64,000 bases of DNA, taken from Shinella sp. UYSO24. Lineage in GTDB: Bacteria > Pseudomonadota > Alphaproteobacteria > Rhizobiales > Rhizobiaceae. The DNA lies in assembly GCA_902167985.1 (NCBI GenBank), contig CABHNZ010000022.1, positions 1 through 64,000 of the forward strand, given 5' to 3'. The notes beneath the pieces were generated by a model. That model was not told the DNA's origin. It made no database searches and saw only the letters and a program-made list of their open reading frames with translations. Shown here in pieces: positions 1-9,360 of the stretch. Both the position numbers and the translations under genes were made by a program. Each line of letters begins with the position of its first letter. The stretch's first letter is position 1.

Positions 1-145
1 GAGATGGAAGAACTGGACGAAGGGAGAAGGACGGGCAACTCACGAAGCGTAAGCCTCTCAGCAGCGAGTTGAACGAACTGTGACACTATTCCCTTGATGT
101 CTGCCCCATTTATTCCCACATTGATGTTCGAAAGGACGTCAAACC

Positions 146-475
146 ATGAAACAGCGCAACGCCAAATTTACCATCGGAGAAGTGGTTCGCCACAAGGTGT
201 TTCCGTTCCGCGGCGTCGTGTTCGATGTGGACGCGGAGTTTTCGAATACCGAGGAATGGTGGAACTCCATTCCCGCCGAAATCCGCCCCAGCAAGGACCA
301 GCCGTTCTACCATCTGCTCGCTGAAAACGACGACACGGAATATGTCGCCTATGTCTCCGAGCAGAACCTGGAACATGACGAGAGCGAGCAGCCGCTCCGC
401 AATCCGCAGGTTTACCAGATCTTCGACATGGCTCCGACAGGCGAGTTCAAGCCCAAGACGATGCTCGCCAACTGA
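146..475 (+). CDS. hspQ: Heat shock protein HspQ (hemimethylated-DNA-binding/YccV-like)
   Basis: A 109-residue protein of the HspQ/YccV family, whose enterobacterial members bind hemimethylated DNA and act as specificity factors for Lon protease. The family core is visible: FTIGEVVRHKVFPFRGVVFDVD near the N terminus, EWWNSIPAEIRPSKDQPFYHLL in the middle and YVSEQNLEHD towards the end. The length matches the family. The ATG follows GAAAGGA with suitable spacing. A strong hairpin terminator follows and is shared with the convergent IalB-like gene. A sigma32-like -10 (CCCCATTTA, 104-112) lies upstream, but I see no -35 at the right distance, so heat-shock control is only suggested. Family assignment is confident; the function in this organism is inferred from the family. 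Confidence -1.
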   Translation: MKQRNAKFTIGEVVRHKVFPFRGVVFDVDAEFSNTEEWWNSIPAEIRPSKDQPFYHLLAENDDTEYVAYVSEQNLEHDESEQPLRNPQVYQIFDMAPTGEFKPKTMLAN

Positions 476-537
476 TGAACGCCACCGGCAGCCTTAGGGC
501 CGCCCATGAGTGGCTGCACAAAAAGAGTGATCGCACA

Positions 538-575
538 AAAAGAAAACGCCGACCCTCGGGCCGGCGTTTTCTTTT
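538..575. terminator. Bidirectional rho-independent terminator between hspQ and the IalB-like gene
   Basis: A perfect 14-bp stem (AAAAGAAAACGCCG at 538-551 with its complement at 562-575) encloses a loop that can itself pair CCC with GGG. There is a T-rich run on the right and an A-rich run on the left, so it can stop transcription from both convergent genes. Confidence -1.
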
Positions 576-626
576 GGACTATGTCGGGAGAACCCGGCTT
601 ACCGCCGGGTCCGTCACCGTTGAGAC

Positions 627-1276
627 TTACTGGCCCTGCTTTGCAGCGGACTGTGCGTCTTCGAGCTTCTTGCGGGCTTCTTCAGCCTTCTTCTGCATGC
701 CTTCTTCCAGCGAACGCTGCTTTCGGCAAGCTGCGACTGCGAGATCGCCGGGCCGTCGAAGGCGCCGGTGAAGCCGTTGAGCGAGATCTTGATCGGGTTC
801 GGCGCGCGGCGGAAGTTGATCGAGGTGAAGATCACGTCGGTGCCCTTCTTGAGGGCTGCGATCATCGGGTCGGTCAGCGGAACTTCGGCCGTGCACTTGT
901 CGGGCAGGCAGACGGCGTAGTCGAGCTTCTGGCCCTTGCCGTTGTCGATCTGCATGATGACGCCCGGAGGCACGAGACGTGCGGTCGGAACCGAAACCTG
1001 CAGGATCTTGCGGTTGACCTTGCCTTCAACGGTGATGAGGCCGACAGCGGTGATCAGCTGGCCATTCTGGGCAAGCGTAACGTTCTGCACGACGCAGAGA
1101 TCGCTGTCATCCTGCTTGGTGCAGGTCTTGAACCAGCCGAGCGGCGGAGCACCCGGAGCGCCCTGCTGCGGCGCTGCGTCCTGCGCGAAGCTTGTGACCG
1201 GCAGCGCGCTCGCGCCGAAAGAAAGTGCGAGAGCGGACATGGCGGTCCGCAGAACTTTGGTTGCCTTCAACGTCAT
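627..1276 (-). CDS. Invasion-associated locus B (IalB) family exported protein, one frameshift
   Basis: Restored length is about 216 residues. It begins with a signal peptide (basic start, hydrophobic segment, cleavage near TSFAQ-D at residue 31). The IalB domain follows, with two Cys pairs, FKTCTKQDDSDLC and YAVCLPDKC, that probably form disulfides in the periplasm, and a charged C-terminal tail rich in Lys, Glu and Ala. IalB was named in Bartonella; free-living rhizobia carry several paralogues of unclear role. The start chosen (MTLKAT) has AGGAG about 11 bases upstream; a longer reading to 1342 lacks this support. The frame breaks near 719-720 (AGC-CAG read as AGCAG). One added base restores the tail ending in AAKQGQ. 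The break is probably a sequence error. Confidence -1.
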
Positions 1277-1560
1277 AACGTAATCCGTCTCCTGAAATCC
1301 TGTCGGGCGTGACCGTCGGCCATCCATCCCTCGGGGTGTCATACTGCCCTGTCACCTGTCGGCCAAATGAGGCAATTGAATGACCCCTCCGTCCGCGCCA
1401 TCTGTTACATGGCCAATGGTCCGATATCCAGCCTTTCTTTCGCTTTTTTTACCGATAGGCTGGGCATGCATGCTGCACGAAAGACGGCCACTCTGTTGGT
1501 CGGATGGCCCGTATGCGGTATTTTTCCACCGAATCAGCGGTAATGACCAGGGATGACTTC

Positions 1561-3368
1561 ATGCGGCGCTTCGCTATTGCTTTGTTCTTTGCGCTGGCAG
1601 GCAGTTTTCAGGCGCTGGCGGCTCCCGTTCACGGTATTGCGATGCATGGCGCCCCTGCCCTGCCTGCCGATTACACGCACTTCCCTTACGTCAATCCGGC
1701 CGTCAAGAAGGGCGGCAGCATCACCTATGGCGTCGTCGGCACATTCGACAGCCTGAACGCCTTCATCCTGAAGTCGATGCGCACCACGGCGCGCGGCATA
1801 TGGGATCCTGGCTTCGGCAATCTCGTCTACGAATCGCTGATGACGCGCTCCTCGGATGAGCCCTTCACGCTCTACGGCCTGCTTGCCGAAAGCGTCGAGA
1901 TGGACGATCAGCGCAAATGGATCCAGTTCAACCTGAACCCCAAGGCGAAATGGTCGGACGGCCAGCCTGTGACCCCGGATGACGTGATCTTCTCCTTCGA
2001 ACTCTTGCGCGACAAGGGCCGCATCCCGTTTTCGACACGGCTCGATGCGGTCGCCAAGATGGAGAAGGTCGGGGAGCACGGCGTCCGCTTCACCTTCAAT
2101 GACAAGGCGGATCGCGAGTTCCCCCTGATCCTCGCCTATGGCACGCCGATCCTGCCGAAACACGCCATCGATCCGGCAACCTTCGATCAGACGACGCTCA
2201 AGCCGCCGGTCGGTTCCGGCCCCTATCTGGTGAAATCGGTCTCTCCCGGCGACCGGATCGTCTACCAGCGGGATCCCAACTACTGGGGCAAGGACATTCC
2301 CTCCAAGGTCGGCTTCGACAATTACGACCGGATCACCATCGAATATTTTCTGCAGGATAACTCGCTGTTCGAGGCCTTCAAAAAGGGCGAGGTCGATATC
2401 TATCCGGATGGCAGCCCGACCCATTGGGCAACGGCCTATGATTTCCGGCAGTCAGCAATGGCGATGTGCTGAAGGACACATTCACGCCGAAACTGCCGAC
2501 CGGCATGCTCGGCTTCGTCTTCAACACCCGTCGACCGATCTTCAAGGACGTCAATGTCCGCACCGGCCTGTCACTGGCCTTCGATTTCGAATGGGCCAAT
2601 CGCAACCTCTTTGAAAATGCCTATACGCGCACGCAAAGCTTCTGGCAGAATTCCGACCTGAGTTCGCTTGGCCGCCCGGCCGATGATCGCGAGCTTGCAC
2701 TGCTTGGCCCGATGAAGGCGGATGTCGAGCCGGACGTCCTCAATGGCACCTATCGGGTGCCGGTCACGGATGCATCGGGCGCCGACCGCAAGGTCCTGCG
2801 CAAGGCCGTGGATCTTCTGAAAAAGGGCGGCTACACCATTCGCAACGGCAAGATGCTCGATGCTCGCGGCCGCCAGCTTGCCTTCGAAGTGATGACCCAG
2901 AGCCAGGACCAGGAAAAGCTCGCGATCGCCTATCAGCGCACCCTGCGCCTGATCGGCGTCGAGATGGCGATCCGCACCGTCGACGATGCGCAGTATCAGG
3001 CGCGCTCGGGCAATTTCGACTATGACATGATCGTCAAATCCTTCCCCTCGTCGCTGTCGCCCGGCATCGAACAGGTGGGGCGCTGGGGCTCTTCGTCACG
3101 GGATCGGCAAGGTAGCTTCAACTTCGCCGGCGCCGCCAGCCCGGATCTCGACAAGATGATCGAGACGATGATGACCGTCCGAGGCGCGGAGGATTTCACC
3201 GCGGCGGTGCGCGCCTATGACCGACTTCTCATCTCTGGCCATTACCTCGTGCCGCTCTATCATGTCGCAGATCAGTGGGTGGCGCAGCGCAGCTATATCG
3301 GTTATCCCGAAAAGCTGCCGCTTTACGGCTATCAGCTCAACACATGGTGGGATAAGCGCGCCCAGTAA
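1561..3368 (+). CDS. Extracellular solute-binding protein, family 5 (YejA-like oligopeptide-binding), one frameshift
   Basis: Restored to about 602 residues, the usual size of family 5 (SBP_bac_5) binding proteins that deliver peptides to ABC importers. A signal peptide (MRRFAIALFFALAGSFQALA) precedes the mature domain. Family features are MHGAPALPADYTHFPYVNP, the WSDGQPVTPDDVIFSFE block, and a QRDPNYWGKD segment typical of YejA proteins. The ATG at 1561 has AGGG eight bases upstream; in-frame ATGs at 1504 and 1543 are possible but would put a polar extension before the signal peptide. The frame breaks near 2446 (CCC read as CC, in YDFPAVSNG). No permease or ATPase genes adjoin it, so the partner importer lies elsewhere. 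The substrate (peptides or microcin C-like) is inferred from family only. Confidence -1.
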
Positions 3369-3428
3369 TTCCTGCGGGATGACCATCCGGCGCGCGGCCT
3401 GCCATTTGCCCAACGAAAGGTTATTGCC

Positions 3429-4100
3429 ATGGAGCGTCTCACCATCGATGTCGTTTCGGATGTCGTCTGCCCCTGGTGCTATCTGGGCAAGGCACGCCTC
3501 GAACTTGCCATTGCAGACGTGCAGGACGAAGTCGGCGTCGACGTCAATTGGCATCCCTACCGCCTGAACCCCGATCATCCGCCGGAAGGCGTCGATCACC
3601 ACGCACATCTGGCGGCCAAGCTCGGCGGTGCGGAAAAGGTCGAGAAGGCACATGAAGTGCTGACCACACTCGGCAAGGAAGTCGGCATCAATTACGATTT
3701 CGCCGCCATCAAGATCGGCCCCAACACGCTCGACGCCCACCGCCTGCTTCACTGGGCGCTGACGGAAGGTCGTGACATGCAGGATCGCGTCGTGACCGGC
3801 CTGTTCAAGGCCTATTTCGAAGAAGGCCGCAATGTCGGCGACAAGGCCGTGCTTCTCGACGTCGCAAAGGCTGCCGGCCTTGACGGCAAACTCATCGAGA
3901 ACCTGCTGGCCGGCGATGCCGACAAGGATACCGTCATTGCCGAGATCGACGCAGCCCAGCAGATGGGCGTTTCCGGCGTGCCCTTCTTCATCATCGACGG
4001 CCAATATGCCGTTTCCGGCGCCCAGACGCCCGACGTTCTTGCCAACGGCTTTCGCGATATCGCGAAGATGAAGGCCGAAGCCCGCAAAAGCATGATTTGA
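3429..4100 (+). CDS. DsbA-family oxidoreductase, FrnE-like
   Basis: A 223-residue thioredoxin-fold protein with the redox motif CPWC at residues 14-17 (VVSDVVCPWCYLGK) and the cis-proline loop GVSGVPFF near residue 180. There is no signal peptide, so unlike DsbA itself it should act in the cytoplasm; FrnE-type members have been linked to polyketide formation and oxidative stress tolerance. The substrate here is unknown. It lies between the peptide-binding protein and the EamA transporter on the same strand with short gaps (60 and 28 bases), so co-transcription is plausible. The start has an AAGG site in the expected position. Confidence -1.
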   Translation: MERLTIDVVSDVVCPWCYLGKARLELAIADVQDEVGVDVNWHPYRLNPDHPPEGVDHHAHLAAKLGGAEKVEKAHEVLTTLGKEVGINYDFAAIKIGPNTLDAHRLLHWALTEGRDMQDRVVTGLFKAYFEEGRNVGDKAVLLDVAKAAGLDGKLIENLLAGDADKDTVIAEIDAAQQMGVSGVPFFIIDGQYAVSGAQTPDVLANGFRDIAKMKAEARKSMI

Positions 4101-4128
4101 CCCCTATTCCTTTCACAGGACCCCTAAA

Positions 4129-5066
4129 GTGCGTACCGATAATACGATGAAAGGCCTCATTCTGGCCTTCGCCTCCTTCGCTGCCTATTCCTGGAGCGAC
4201 GCGAGTGTAAAACTCCTGCATGGCACGATGAGCGCCTATCAGGCCGCCTGTCTTGGCGCCATATTCGGCCTCATCGGCCTGCCCTTCCTGATGAAGCGCG
4301 GCGATCGCTGGACGGATGTCTTCGCAACCACCAACCGGCCGCTTTGGCTGCTGCGCTTCGCCTCGCAGGCCTTCGGCACGATCGGCAGCGTCACGGCCTT
4401 CACCCACCTGTCGATGGCCGAAGCTTTCGCACTGATCTTCCTCCTGCCCTCCTTCGTCACCATCATGTCGGTGATCTTTTGAAGGAGAAGGTCGGCATCA
4501 ACCGCTGGGCAGCCGTCATCATCGGCTTTGTCGGCGTGCTGGTCGTGCTGCGTCCCGGCTTTCGTGAATTGTCGATCGGCCATCTCGGCGCGGTCTTCGG
4601 TGGCCTGAGCGGCGCGATCTCCATCGTCGTCTTCCGCGCCATGGGACCGTCGGAAAAGAACATCTCGCTCTATGGCGCCGGCATGCTCGGCACCGTCGTC
4701 GTCTGTGGCCTGCTCGCCATTCCGCAACTGACAATGCCCGACGCCGTGCAATGGGCCTATGTCGCCGGCTACGGCATATTTGCAGCCGTTGCGGCCATCC
4801 TTCTCATGTATGCGGCAGCCTATGTGCCGGCGACGGCGATCGGTCCGATCCAGTACAGCCAGATGCTCTGGGCGGTCTTCTTCGGCTACCTGATCTTCGG
4901 TGATGGCATCGACCTTCCGATGGTGATCGGCATCATTCTGATCTGCGGTTCCGGCCTTCTGACGCTGCGGCGTGAAAAGGTGCGCGGTACCCCATTGCCG
5001 CCGGCAGTCGCGCCTAACGCTCAGGCAGCGGCCATGATTGCGCCGGAGACCGAAGACGGGCGCTGA
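4129..5066 (+). CDS. EamA/DMT-family transporter, one frameshift
   Basis: Restored to about 312 residues with a ten-helix hydrophobic pattern and two EamA repeats (N-terminal half ending around VTIMSVIF, C-terminal half from about GAVFGGLSGAISIVVF). Members of the drug/metabolite transporter superfamily export amino acids, nucleosides or other metabolites across the inner membrane; the substrate cannot be read from sequence. A GTG at 4129 has AGGA about nine bases upstream; an ATG at 4147 is an alternative. The frame breaks at 4477-4480, where a run of five T (IFLKEK) is read as four. A terminator follows immediately. Confidence -1.
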
Positions 5067-5098
5067 GGCGGTTCGCCAGTACGTATTCGACGCACATC

Positions 5099-5126
5099 AA
5101 AGGCCGGGAGCAATCCCGGCCTTTTT
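5099..5126 (+). terminator. Rho-independent terminator after the EamA transporter
   Basis: An 11-bp perfect stem AAAGGCCGGGA / TCCCGGCCTTT with loop GCAA, running into a T stretch in the plus direction. Confidence -1.
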
Positions 5127-5157
5127 GCGTAGATGAAAGCCTCCGCTCTATCGCCTC

Positions 5158-5243
5158 CGTCATGCTCGGGCCTGTCCCGAGCATCTGTCCACGGCCGATC
5201 TCGCTGGCCTGGTTAGATCCCCGGGACAAGCCCGAGGAAGACG
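5158..5243 (+). repeat. RIME-like palindromic intergenic repeat, copy 1
   Basis: Two inverted-repeat modules, CATGCTCGGGCCTGTCCCGAGCATC and GATCCCCGGGACAAGCCCGAGG, are separated by a variable spacer, with CGTC and GACG at the outer ends. The same structure in opposite orientation occurs at 39911-39986. The layout matches what I recall of the rhizobial intergenic mosaic (RIME) elements; the name is from memory. Confidence -1.
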
Positions 5244-5337
5244 GCGTCGAAGCATAGAGGAAAGATGCCGGACAGGGACAGCTATCGGGACAAACTTATA
5301 GGGTGAGGCGGAGAGTACGGCCCTCTTCCCTGACAAA

Positions 5338-5363
5338 AAAGGCCGGGAGCGATCCCGGCCTTT
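5338..5363 (-). terminator. Rho-independent terminator after mfd
   Basis: An 11-bp stem AAAGGCCGGGA / TCCCGGCCTTT with loop GCGA. On the minus strand it is followed by a run of T, placing it just after the mfd stop. It differs from the terminator at 5099-5126 only in one loop base. Confidence -1.
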
Positions 5364-5397
5364 CGTCTGTAGAAGTCCAGCGCTGCTGCTAGGCGCC

Positions 5398-8300
5398 TTA
5401 CCCCTTCGCCAACTCGGCAAACTGCGTCATGATCTGGGCTGCGGCCGTCAGGCGCTTGGTCGGCGTCGGCAGGTCGCGGGTAAGGAAGATGCTCTGGTCC
5501 GGGCGGATCTTCGCCATCGTGCCCTGCTTGGCGATATAGCCGACGAGATTGGCCGGGTTGGGGAACTGCTTGTCGCGGAAGGCGATGACGACGCCCTTCG
5601 GACCCGCATCGACCTTCTCGACATTCGCCTTGCGGCAGAGCGTCTTGATGTAGACGACCTTCAGAAGGTTCTGCACTTCCGACGGCATCGGTCCGAAACG
5701 GTCGACCATCTCTGCACCGAAACCGTCAATTTCCGCCAGATCCTGCACCTCGCCGAGACGGCGATAGAGGCCCATGCGCAGATGAAGATCCGGCACATAG
5801 TTTTCCGGGATCATCGTCGTGATGCCGACCGAGATCTGCGGCGACCAGCCGGTATCGACAATCTCGTCCTCGCCCTTCACCTCGGCCACGGCCTCCTCCA
5901 GCATCTGCTGGTAGAGTTCGAAGCCGACTTCCTTGATATGCCCCGACTGTTCCTCGCCCAAGAGATTGCCCGCACCACGAATGTCGAGATCGTGGCTTGC
6001 CAGCTGGAAGCCGGCGCCGAGCGTATCGAGCGACTGAAGCACCTTCAGGCGCCGTTCGGCCATCTGCGTCAGCGGCTTGTTGACCGGCAGCGTGAAAAGC
6101 GCAAAGGCGCGCACCTTGGAGCGTCCCACACGGCCGCGCAGCTGATAGAGCTGGGCGAGACCGAACATGTCGGCGCGGTGGACGATCAGCGTGTTGGCAG
6201 TCGGAACATCGAGGCCGGATTCGACGATCGTCGTCGACAGAAGCACGTCATACTTGCCGTCATAGAAGGCATTCATGATGTCTTCGAGCTCGCCCGCCGC
6301 CATCTGGCCATGGGCAACGGCGACCTTCAATTCCGACACGTCCGATTGCAGAAACGCCTGGATATCGGCGAGATCGGCAAGCCGCGGGCAGACATAAAAC
6401 TCTGGCCGCCGCGATAATGCTCGCGCATCAGCGTCTCGCGGATGACCAGCGGATCGAAGGGCGAAATGAAGGTCCTGACGGCCATGCGGTCGACCGGCGG
6501 CGTGGTGATCAGCGAAAGCTCGCGCACGCCCGTCATCGCCAACTGCAGCGTGCGCGGGATCGGTGTTGCCGAGAGCGTCAGCACATGCACGTCGCTCTTC
6601 AGCTCCTTCAGCCGTTCCTTGTGCTTCACGCCAAAATGCTGCTCTTCATCGATGATGAGCAGGTTCAGGTTGGCAAACTGGATGCCGGCACCGAGCAGCG
6701 CATGGGTACCGACGACGATATCGACCTTGCCATCTGCCACTTCCTTCTTCGTCTGCGCCAACTCCTTGGCGGTGACGAGGCGCGAGGCCTGCGCGATCCT
6801 GATCGGCAACCCGCGAAAACGTTCCTTGAACGTCTTGAAATGCTGGCGGGCCAGAAGCGTCGTCGGCACGACGACGGCCACCTGCGCGCCGTTCATCGCG
6901 GCGAAGAAGGCGGCGCGCAGCGCCACTTCCGTCTTGCCGAAGCCGACATCGCCGCAGACGAGACGGTCCATCGGGCGGCCTGCGCCGAGATCGTCGCGCA
7001 CCGCATCGATAGCGTTGGCCTGATCCTCGGTCTCGTCATAGGGGAAGCGCGCGGCAAACTCGTCATAGAGCCCTTCCGGCGTCGTCAGGACAGGCGCACG
7101 GCGGGTGATGCGGGCGGCAGCAACCGCAATCAGCGCACCGGCCATGTCGAGCAGCCGCTTCTTTAGTTTCGCCTTGCGTGCCTGCCATGCACCGCCGCCG
7201 AGCTTGTCGAGCTGCGCTTCCGCGGCATCCGAGCCGTAGCGGGAGAGAAGATCGATGTTTTCGACCGGCAGGAAGAGCTTTGCCTGATCGGCATAATGCA
7301 GTTCGAGGCAGGCGCGCGGCGCACCGGCGGCCTCGATGGTAATCAGCCCGACGAAACGGCCGATCCCGTGTTCCGCATGGACGACGAGCGAGCCTTCGTC
7401 GAGACCGGCGACTTCGGTGAGGAAATCCGCACCGCGCTTGCGCCGCTTGCCGCGCCGGACCATGCGGTCGCCGAGAATATCCTGCTCGCCGATAATGGCG
7501 ACATTGCCCATCTCGAAACCGGCTTCGAGGCTGAGCACGGCAGACGCCGCCTCGCCCTTGTCGAGCGTGTCGAGATCGGCAAGCTTTTCGATGAACTTGA
7601 TGCGCTTCAGCCCGCGCTCGTCCAGCACCTGCAACAGGCGGTCGAGCGAACCGGCAGACCAGCCGGTGATCAGAACCTTGGCGCCTTCGGCCCGCTTGTC
7701 GGCGATATGCTTGACGACGAGATCGAAGATGTTGACGCGCTCGTCCGCCTCACCCTCACCGTCGCCCTTTTCGCCGCGGCTTTCCGCCGCCGCGTTGACC
7801 TCTGCCTGGCTCTTCGCCCAGCGCGGTCCGGTATGGGCGTCGAGCGTCACCACCCGGCGACCGTCTGCATCCATCTCGTTGAACGGTGTCAGCCGCAGGG
7901 CAGAGACGGCATCCAGCGCCTGCGAAAAGGCCTTGCCGTCGAGATAGAGCTGCCCCGGCGAGATCGGCTTGTAGGGCGTCGCCTGTGCCGCCACGCCCTT
8001 GCCCTGGCTCCCCTGCTCGCGGCGCGCCTCGAAATAGTCGATGACGAGCTTGGAGCGTTCGTTGGCCGCCTCGCGCGCCGTATGGTCGGTGACGATGCGG
8101 AAGCCCGAGAGATAGTCGAAGGCCGTATCCAGCCGTTCGTAGAACAGCGGCAACCAATGTTCCATGCCCGCATAGCGGCGGCCTTCGGAAACGGCCTGAT
8201 AGAGCGCGTCGTCGCGGGTGGCGGCACCGAAGAGCGACAGGTAGTTCTTGCGGAAGCGGCTGATCGTATCGGGCGTCAGCGTCACTTCGCTCATCGGGTT

Positions 8301-8946
8301 CAGGTCAAGCGAGCGGGCCTGCCCCGTCGTGCGCTGGCTTGCCGGATCGAAGGAACGGATGCTTTCCAGCGTATCGCCGAAGAAATCGAGCCGCACCGGC
8401 TCTTCCGTGCCGGGCACGAAGACATCGAGAATGCCGCCGCGCACGGCAAATTCGCCGACTTCGCGCACGGTCGAGACGCGGTCGAAACCATTGCGCTCGA
8501 GCCTTGCGGCGATGTCGTCCATGCGGATCTGGTTGCCGGGCTTGGCCGAGAAGGCGAGGCTCTCGATCACGTCTGCCGGCGCGATCTTCTGCAGCATGGC
8601 ATTGACGGTGACGAGCACGATCGCCGCATGCGGCTTCTTTGCATGCGAGATCAGGCCGGACAGCGCAGACAGTCTCCGTGCGGAGACATCGGCACTCGGC
8701 GAAACGCGGTCATAGGGCAAACAGTCCCAGGCCGGCAGGGTCATGACCGGAATATCGGGCGCGATGAAGGACAGCATCTGCTCGATATCGGGCATCCGCT
8801 GGCCATCGGAAAGCACATAGCAACCGGCTGACGGCGCGCGCCAGCTGCGCCAGCAGGAATGCTTCCATGCCCGGCGGCACATTGCCGATAGTGAGCGGCT
8901 GCGTGGCCGCCGCGATCTTCTTCGCGTCGAAACCGGCAATCATCAT
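5398..8946 (-). CDS. mfd: Transcription-repair coupling factor Mfd, three frameshifts
   Basis: Restored to about 1183 residues, normal for Mfd, which removes RNA polymerase stalled at DNA damage and recruits UvrA. N-terminal UvrB-like part: WDCLPYDRVSPS, where UvrA is engaged. A CarD-like polymerase-binding domain (EHGIGRFVGL) comes next. The RecG-like helicase motor has Walker A GDVGFGKTEVA and DEEQHFGV, followed by the C-terminal regulatory domain. The frame breaks at 6396-6399 (T5 read as T4, in GQSFYVCPRLAD) and twice near 8820 and 8832, in LARAGQPVAYVL. The start ATG overlaps the sdhE stop as ATGA, so the two are translationally coupled. An essential repair factor broken three times by one-base losses points to sequence error. 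Confidence -1.
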
Positions 8947-9272
8947 GTGGCGGGTCCGAGCCTTGCTTCGAGCGTCGCCTTCGTCACCACGTCGAAATCC
9001 GGCCGGTAGGCGGCGACGCGGGCAAAGAGCGGCGTACGCATCTCGTCGGGCACCGGCTGGGCCCCGGTGATCCAGGCATGCAGGTCGTGATCGTCCTTGC
9101 CCATGATCATTTCGAACTCATCGAGATCGGCATCGGAAAGGCCGGCGATCTGCTCTTCGGCGAACTGGCCGAAGACGAGATCCATCTCGCGTATGCCGCG
9201 ATGCCAGCAACGATAGAGAATGCGCCGGCGGCGCGGGTCGAGATCGGCGCTGGTGCGCGCAAGTCCGGTCAT
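8943..9272 (-). CDS. sdhE: Succinate dehydrogenase assembly factor SdhE (DUF339)
   Basis: A 109-residue protein containing the family signature RGIREMD (RGxxE motif) used for covalent FAD attachment to the SdhA flavoprotein of succinate dehydrogenase. The DADLDEFEMIM and DDHDLHAWITG blocks are also typical. It acts in the cytosol. Its stop overlaps the mfd start (ATGA), and the pair faces recG, 88 bases away. Role from family knowledge; length and motif make the assignment secure. Confidence -1.
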   Translation of the reverse strand: MTGLARTSADLDPRRRRILYRCWHRGIREMDLVFGQFAEEQIAGLSDADLDEFEMIMGKDDHDLHAWITGAQPVPDEMRTPLFARVAAYRPDFDVVTKATLEARLGPAT

Positions 9273-9360
9273 GTCGTCATCCCTGTTTGCCGTTCATATA
9301 GGATTGTTTTCGTCGCGCGTCACCTTGCCAAATGGGCAAAACTCATCCCATTTAGCCGCC

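Larger units (their letters stand above)
5067..5397. other. Intergenic stretch between the EamA transporter and mfd (331 bases)
   Basis: No gene is seen. It holds two near-identical hairpin terminators, one for each convergent gene, with a palindromic rhizobial repeat between them. The remaining bases carry no recognisable signal. Confidence -1.

Noticed and set aside
3..83. Open frame from the left edge ending TGA at 81-83
   Set aside because: Only 26 codons with no recognisable motif; it may be the tail of an upstream gene, but two other frames also end nearby, so I cannot support it.
7296..8831. 511-residue open frame on the plus strand
   Set aside because: Fully antisense to mfd, rich in Arg and His, no family resemblance.
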